NCBI RefSeq assembly: GCF_032248695.1
Contig: NZ_JAVHXC010000011.1
Location: 24,065-88,064, forward strand
Source: Dietzia sp032248695
GTDB lineage: Bacteria; Actinomycetota; Actinomycetes; Mycobacteriales; Mycobacteriaceae
Direction of reading: 5' to 3'
Length of the DNA stretch: 64,000 bases
The translations under genes and the position numbers were made by a program. A model generated the notes under the pieces. The model searched no databases, was not told the origin of the DNA, and saw only the letters and a list, made by a program, of their open reading frames with translations. Of the stretch, positions 59,847 through 64,000 are shown piece by piece. Position 1 is the first letter of the stretch. Every line of letters starts with the position of its first letter.

Positions 59847-61088
59847 TCAGGCCACGGCGACGACCTTGCGCGCCCGACGACGCGCACGATGATGCTTCAG
59901 CGCGGTCTTCAGGCCCGCACGCTTGCCCTCAGGGGCGGGCAGCGGCGTGGGGAGCTCCTCGAACATCCGCTCGGAGTGGGTCTCCGGGGCGTCGTCCGCG
60001 GTGGCGCGCAGCATGTGGTTGGGCAGCGACAGCTTGGCGATGGTGCGCCACGTCTTGGCGTACTGCACCGGCAGCGGCCCGGCCACGTACGGCAGGTCGT
60101 ACTTGTCGCACACCGCGCGCACGCGCAGCGACGCCTCGGACAGGCGGTTGGACGGCATGTCCGGGTAGATGTGGTGCTCGATCTGGTACGAGAGGTTGCC
60201 GGACATGAAGTCCATGATCGGCCCGCCGGTGAGGTTGGCGGAGCCGAGCATCTGCCGCAGGTACCACTCGGCCTGCGTCTCCTCCTGCACGTTCTTCTTG
60301 GTGAACTTCTCCGCCCCGTCGGGAAAGTGGCCGCAGAAGATGACGGCGTTGGTCCACACGTTGCGGATGCCGTTGGCGAGAAGGTTCGCGGTCGCGGTGG
60401 ACTTCCACCCCTTACCCGACAGCGCCGGGTAGAGGACGTAGTCCTTGAGCAGCTGGCCGGACGCCTTCTTGGCGAAGAGCTTGAGCTTGCGCTTGGTCTC
60501 CCCGCGGTCGTCGCGGCCCTTGGCGACCTTGCCCAGCTCGAGGTGCTGGATGCCCACGCCCCACTGGAACAGCAGGGCCAGCACCGCGTTGTAGGCGACG
60601 TTGCCGTAGAAGAACGGGCTCCACCGCTGGTCGCGGGTCACGCGCAGCAGACCGAACCCCACGTCGTCGTCCATGCCTACGATGTTGGTGAACTTGTGGT
60701 GCAGGTAGTTGTGGGTCTGCTTCCAGTGCTCGGACGTACCGACGATGTCCCACTCCCAGGTGGTGGAGTGGATCTCCGGGTCGTTCATCCAGTCCCACTG
60801 CCCGTGCATGATGTTGTGCCCGAGCTCCATGTTCTCGACGATCTTGGCGACCCCGAGTGCGCCGGCGCCGACCGCCCAGGCGGTCCTGTTGCGCGAGCCG
60901 ACCATGAGCAGGGCGCGGGCCGCGACCTCGAGGCCGCGCTGGAAGCGGATGGTGTTGTGGATGTAGGCGGCGTCCCGCTCGCCCAGGGAACCGATGATGT
61001 CCTGACGGATCTGCTCGAGCTCGGCGCCGAGAGCCTCGACGTCCTCCTCCGATAGATGCGCGAATTCAGGGATGTCGGTGATTGCCAT
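59847..61088 (-). CDS. Membrane fatty acid desaturase (DesA3/linoleoyl-CoA desaturase-like)
   Basis: 413 residues with about four helices and the three His boxes of di-iron acyl desaturases: GHNIMHGQWDW, HNYLHHKFTN and QIEHHIYPDMPS. Members such as mycobacterial DesA3 put a cis-9 double bond into stearoyl-CoA with a separate reductase; none is next to this gene. The C-terminal 40 residues are very basic. The ATG at 61088 follows two tandem operators; the ORF's extra 49 codons run through them and are not coding. Confidence 0.92.
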   Translation of the reverse strand: MAITDIPEFAHLSEEDVEALGAELEQIRQDIIGSLGERDAAYIHNTIRFQRGLEVAARALLMVGSRNRTAWAVGAGALGVAKIVENMELGHNIMHGQWDWMNDPEIHSTTWEWDIVGTSEHWKQTHNYLHHKFTNIVGMDDDVGFGLLRVTRDQRWSPFFYGNVAYNAVLALLFQWGVGIQHLELGKVAKGRDDRGETKRKLKLFAKKASGQLLKDYVLYPALSGKGWKSTATANLLANGIRNVWTNAVIFCGHFPDGAEKFTKKNVQEETQAEWYLRQMLGSANLTGGPIMDFMSGNLSYQIEHHIYPDMPSNRLSEASLRVRAVCDKYDLPYVAGPLPVQYAKTWRTIAKLSLPNHMLRATADDAPETHSERMFEELPTPLPAPEGKRAGLKTALKHHRARRRARKVVAVA

Positions 61089-61390
61089 GAAGCTACGGTA
61101 GCGTAACTTACGGTCGCGTAGGTACGTCCGGTTGCGCGGGTCACAGATTTGAGGTCGGGTGGACCCATCCCCGTACCGCGTCGTGGACGCGGCCCCAACT
61201 TCCTTTGTGGTCCTCGGTAACGCGCTGGCCTGCACCGGAGGCGAACGATGTTCTGATCGAAGTCACGGTTGTGTAACGTCGGGCGGGTTGGTGACGACAT
61301 ACCAGTCGTCGCGTAGGGATACGGACACGACAGCGCCTACCGCGGTACGAGCCAGTACGCACGAGTACGACACTTGAGGGGACACACACC
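61089..61390. other. Divergent intergenic region (302 bases)
   Basis: It carries the tandem desaturase operators at 61094-61120. The rest (61121-61390) should hold the promoter of the small ORF at 61391. I see no other gene. Its GC content is clearly lower than that of the coding parts. Confidence 0.6.
61094..61120. promoter_or_regulatory. Two tandem TACG-N4-CGTA operators before the desaturase
   Basis: TACGGTAGCGTA (61094-61105) and TACGGTCGCGTA (61109-61120) are each palindromic in their outer four bases, with starts 15 bases apart. They lie six bases upstream of the desaturase ATG, overlapping a minus-strand TACGCT that could be the -10. A further TACG follows at 61123. A TetR-type fatty-acid-responsive repressor is likely. 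Confidence 0.65.
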
Positions 61391-61525
61391 ATGAGCAACG
61401 CCAACGACATCTTCCTGCGGGCCATCCAGCCGGTCATCGACATCTTCTGGTCGCTGGTGTGGACCGCGACCGGCTCGACCGTCAGCGTCCCCCGTCCGAC
61501 CTCGCCGGCGCCCGAGTCCGCCTGA
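61391..61525 (+). CDS. Very small secreted-or-membrane peptide gene (44 residues)
   Basis: Begins MSNANDIFLRAIQPVIDIFWSLVW and ends PTSPAPESA with TGA. The first 25 residues could form an amphipathic helix; the tail is Ser/Thr/Pro-rich. TTGAGGGGAC precedes the ATG and a strong terminator follows 31 bases after the stop, so it looks like a real, singly transcribed gene. The size, absence of a cleaved signal and Ser-rich tail recall PorA/PorH-type mycomembrane porins, which are 40-60 residues long. No sequence match is claimed. Confidence 0.68.
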   Translation: MSNANDIFLRAIQPVIDIFWSLVWTATGSTVSVPRPTSPAPESA

Positions 61526-61556
61526 GTCCTCGGAACGGGCCCACGCCCGTTCGTAT

Positions 61557-61595
61557 ACGACGGCCCGCCCCTCGACCAGAGGTGCGGGCCGTCGT
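61557..61595 (+). terminator. Strong terminator after the small ORF
   Basis: Arms 61557-61573 and 61579-61595 are 17 bases long with one mismatch around a five-base loop, followed by CTGTTCC. It also sits 32 bases past the SDR stop on the other strand, so it can serve both genes. Confidence 0.85.
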
Positions 61596-61627
61596 CTGTT
61601 CCGGGGGTCGACGCCCCGCACCCGGGG

Positions 61628-62488
61628 TCAGAGACCGAACTTCTCGCTCCCGCCCAGGTCGACGGGGATCGAGGCCCCGGTGATCCCGGCGCCCGCGTCG
61701 CTGCACAGGTAGAGCGCCATGGACGCGATCGCCGACGGCTCGACCCACGGCTGGGGCATCTGGGTCATGCCGCTGTAGGTCTCCGCGGTGTCCTCGAGCG
61801 TCGTGCCCTTCCCGCCGGACATCATCTCGATCATCGCCGGGTTCTCGATCATCGGCGTGCGCACGTTGCCCGGGTGGATGGAGTTGCACCGGACGTTCGA
61901 GAAGCCGAGCTCCCCGGCGAGGGCCTTGGCGAGGCCGCGGACGCCCCACTTGGAGGTCGCGTAGCTGCCGGTGAACGAACCGCCGCGAAGGCCCACCATC
62001 GAGCTGATGAGCACCACCGAGCCGCCCCGGCCCGTGGCCAGGATGTGGGGGATCGCCACCTTGGTGGTGATCCAGGTGCCCTTGAGGTTGATGTCCATGG
62101 TGCTGTCCCACTCCTCCTCGGACCGCTCCCAGGTGGCGACGGGCTGCGGCGAGACGCCGGCGTTGGCCACCACGAAGTCCAGGCCTCCGAGCTCGGCGAC
62201 CCCGGCGTCGACCGCCTCCTGCATCCCCGGCAGGTCGCGTACGTCGACGATCCCCGTCACGCAGCGCCGCCCCAGTGCGCGGACCGCCTCCGCGGTGGCC
62301 TCGAGATCCGCCGGCTCGGCCATGGGGTAGGGCACCGTCTCGATGTCCCGGCACAGGTCCAGCGCGATGACGTCGCAGCCCGCGGCGGCGAACGCCTCGC
62401 AATGGGCACGGCCCTGGCCGCGGGCTGCGCCGGTGACCAGCACGACCCTTCCGGTCAGATCGGTTGACGTGGAGGCGGGGTGCGACAT
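61628..62488 (-). CDS. Mycofactocin-type short-chain dehydrogenase/reductase
   Basis: 286 residues of a classical SDR: cofactor loop TGAARGQGRAHCEAFA, the NAG motif VVANAGVSPQP, catalytic Ser in LISSMVG, and Y-x3-K in SYATSKWGVRGLAKAL. The sequence DLCRDIETVPYPMAEPADLEATAEAV after strand 2 is the insertion typical of mycofactocin-coupled SDRs (carveol-dehydrogenase type), which keep NAD bound and pass electrons to mycofactocin. No mft gene lies in the window. The substrate is probably a secondary alcohol. Divergent from the NYN gene at 62590. Confidence 0.87.
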   Translation of the reverse strand: MSHPASTSTDLTGRVVLVTGAARGQGRAHCEAFAAAGCDVIALDLCRDIETVPYPMAEPADLEATAEAVRALGRRCVTGIVDVRDLPGMQEAVDAGVAELGGLDFVVANAGVSPQPVATWERSEEEWDSTMDINLKGTWITTKVAIPHILATGRGGSVVLISSMVGLRGGSFTGSYATSKWGVRGLAKALAGELGFSNVRCNSIHPGNVRTPMIENPAMIEMMSGGKGTTLEDTAETYSGMTQMPQPWVEPSAIASMALYLCSDAGAGITGASIPVDLGGSEKFGL

Positions 62489-62589
62489 GGTGAAACTCCT
62501 GACGATCGACGGCGGCGGGCCCTGCGGGGCCAGCCGACCTGCGGCATGCTTGAAGTCAACGTAAACAGACAGAACAGGTAGTGGTCATC

Positions 62590-63942
62590 ATGCTTGAGCG
62601 GACACTGGTCCTAGTGGACACGTCCTATCTACTGGCAAGTTTTTACAACTCGTGGGAGGAGGGGGCGCGCGGGCAGCTGGAGATATCACTCGCCACGGTC
62701 GTGCACCGTTTAGACCAGGTCGCCCACAGCCTCGTGGACCAGCCGGTACAGAGACAGAACTGGTACGACGGCATACCGGATTCGGGCCCGCACCGGTACC
62801 AGCGCACACTCCGGGTGATCGAGGGCGTGCAGCTGCGCGCGGGCCAGTTGATCGAGTGGGGCGAACGCCGCACCCAGAAGGCGGTCGACACCCTCCTCGT
62901 GGCGGACATGATCCAGGCGGCCTACAAGGGGCATTGTTCGGACATGGTCCTGGTCACGGGTGACGCGGACATGATCCCGGGTGTCCGGGTGGCCGTGGAG
63001 GCCGGCGTGCGGATGCACCTGGTGGGCTTCGGCTGGGACTCCATCTCCTCAGCACTGCGGCACACCTGCGACACGACGACGGTGCTCGACCCGCGGACGG
63101 ACTTCCACGACGCCATGCAGATCCGTGTCCTCGAGGGACCGATCCCGCCCAAGGTCCGCACGCCGTCGACCTCCCCGGTGCACCCGGGGGAGGACGGGCA
63201 CGAGCCCGACACCCACGAGTCGGTGGACCTCATGGAGGTGGACCTGCGGGCCGATCGCGCGGCCGCGACCTCCGTCGCCGACGAGGCCCGCCTGACGATC
63301 GCGGACGAGGAGCGCGCCGCGGACGCGGAGGAGCTCGCCGCCGACGAGCAGGAATGCGTCGCCCGGATCGAGAGTGATCGCGACGGGCAGGACGTGGCGA
63401 CAGGGCAGGAGCCTCCCGCTGCGGCCCAGTCCCAGTCCCCGGCCCCGGAGCCGGCCGCCAAGCCGGATGTCCCGCCCGTGGTGACGCCCGCCGACCTCGC
63501 GCCCAAGCCGGGTCCAGCGCCGCAACCGACGCAGAGTGCGCCGGAGGGGCAGGCCGGTTCGGTCCAGAAGTCCTCGGCGGCGGGCGTGCCGGAGAACGGG
63601 TCGTCGCGGCCCAACCCGTCGATGATGGCGCCGCACCGCCGGCCGTTGCGGTCCAAGTTCGTGCCGCTCCCCGAGGAGGTCTGGACCTCCGCCGGTGAGC
63701 AGACCCCCTTCGACGTGGGGCAGCAGTACGCCACCTGGTGGTATGAGCAGGCCGCGACCGAGCAGCAGCGGGACGAGGCCCACCTCCTCTCCGGCGGTGT
63801 CCTCCCGCCGTCGATCGACCGCCCGCTCCTGCAGTTCGCCTGTCAGATGCTCAACGAGTTCACCCTGACCGAGGCGCAGCGTGTCCGGCTGCGAGACGGG
63901 TTCCACGAGGGCATCCGCGCGGTCCTGCTCAAGCACCGCTGA
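62590..63942 (+). CDS. NYN-domain protein with long disordered linker and conserved C-terminal domain
   Basis: 450 residues. The N-terminal NYN/PIN-like nuclease domain (about 1-170) has LVLVDTSYLLASF, RTQKAVDTLLVADM and MVLVTGDADMIPGVRVA, which supply the metal-binding acids. A linker of about 170 residues is Glu/Asp/Ala- then Pro/Gln-rich. The last 90 residues are folded: PFDVGQQYATWWYEQAATEQQ, then RPLLQFACQMLNEFTLTEAQRVRLRDGFHEGIRAVL. LabA-like NYN proteins are predicted RNases. GTG at 62581 is an alternative start. Confidence 0.87.
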   Translation: MLERTLVLVDTSYLLASFYNSWEEGARGQLEISLATVVHRLDQVAHSLVDQPVQRQNWYDGIPDSGPHRYQRTLRVIEGVQLRAGQLIEWGERRTQKAVDTLLVADMIQAAYKGHCSDMVLVTGDADMIPGVRVAVEAGVRMHLVGFGWDSISSALRHTCDTTTVLDPRTDFHDAMQIRVLEGPIPPKVRTPSTSPVHPGEDGHEPDTHESVDLMEVDLRADRAAATSVADEARLTIADEERAADAEELAADEQECVARIESDRDGQDVATGQEPPAAAQSQSPAPEPAAKPDVPPVVTPADLAPKPGPAPQPTQSAPEGQAGSVQKSSAAGVPENGSSRPNPSMMAPHRRPLRSKFVPLPEEVWTSAGEQTPFDVGQQYATWWYEQAATEQQRDEAHLLSGGVLPPSIDRPLLQFACQMLNEFTLTEAQRVRLRDGFHEGIRAVLLKHR

Positions 63943-63957
63943 CCGTCCGCACCGCTT

Positions 63958-64000
63958 CTAGAAGGGTGGTGTGTCGGGGTCGGGTGCGGGGGTGTCGGCG
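63958..64000 (-). CDS. C-terminal end of a gene that continues past the window
   Basis: On the minus strand the last 13 codons read ADTPAPDPDTPPF and then TAG. The acidic Pro-rich tail ending in PPF or IPF is known from SSB proteins and from some actinobacterial nuclease-type proteins. Too little is present to choose. Confidence 0.35.
   Translation of the reverse strand, partial: ADTPAPDPDTPPF

Noticed and set aside
1..64000. Insertion sequence, prophage, tRNA or rRNA genes
   Set aside because: No transposase or integrase motif, no tRNA cloverleaf with CCA end and no rRNA-like sequence was recognised on either strand.

Overview
The window is very GC-rich and densely coded. It looks like a mycolic-acid-containing actinobacterium (order Mycobacteriales/Corynebacteriales). 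The diagnostic genes are an AftD-type arabinofuranosyltransferase, a TmaT-like acyltransferase, a DUF3068 membrane protein, MmpL3, a Zmp1-like M13 peptidase, a UgpAEBC importer and two L,D-transpeptidases. I favour Dietzia over Gordonia, Tsukamurella or Corynebacterium, from general impression only; no rRNA or tRNA gene is present to test this. Gene order and family calls come from reading motifs and from recall of the M. tuberculosis and C. glutamicum maps. No database search was run.

Region 1 (1-14650) is an envelope glycan/glycolipid block: DUF2613 end, aftD, tmaT, DUF3068 protein, polysaccharide flippase, large GT-C-like membrane protein, GT4 glycosyltransferase, methyltransferase, aldehyde dehydrogenase. 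As recalled, this follows the Rv0236A-Rv0236c and Rv0228-Rv0223c gene set. A KstR-like operator sits before the aldehyde dehydrogenase. Region 2 (14650-20240) holds an ABC-F ribosome-protection gene with a structured leader and a leaderless six-codon upstream ORF, then a three-gene operon of a proline-rich exported protein, a histidine kinase and an OmpR-type regulator.

Region 3 (20240-36430) is the pckA-trmB-NYN-mmpL3 block. It contains two unknown P-loop-like proteins, MmpL3, two membrane proteins translated with it, a GH25 hydrolase, several small membrane or repeat proteins and zmp1. TmaT (acetylation of trehalose monomycolate) and MmpL3 (its export) act in one pathway, so regions 1 and 3 are functionally linked. 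Region 4 (36430-48800) has ctaD behind a Crp/GlxR-type palindrome, a reductase-like gene coupled to two tandem secreted lipases, the ugpAEBC operon, two tandem L,D-transpeptidases, and a gene-free stretch with a strong promoter and a possible structured RNA.

Region 5 (48800-64000) is mixed: lipoproteins, three TetR regulators, an antitoxin-like protein, GlsB-like, GNAT and universal stress proteins, a pseudouridine synthase, a MacB/FtsX-type ABC transporter, a fatty acid desaturase with tandem operators, two very small ORFs, a mycofactocin-type SDR and a second NYN protein. Many genes have a TANNNT box 6-8 bases before the start codon, so leaderless mRNAs appear common. I see no IS element, prophage, CRISPR array, tRNA or rRNA.
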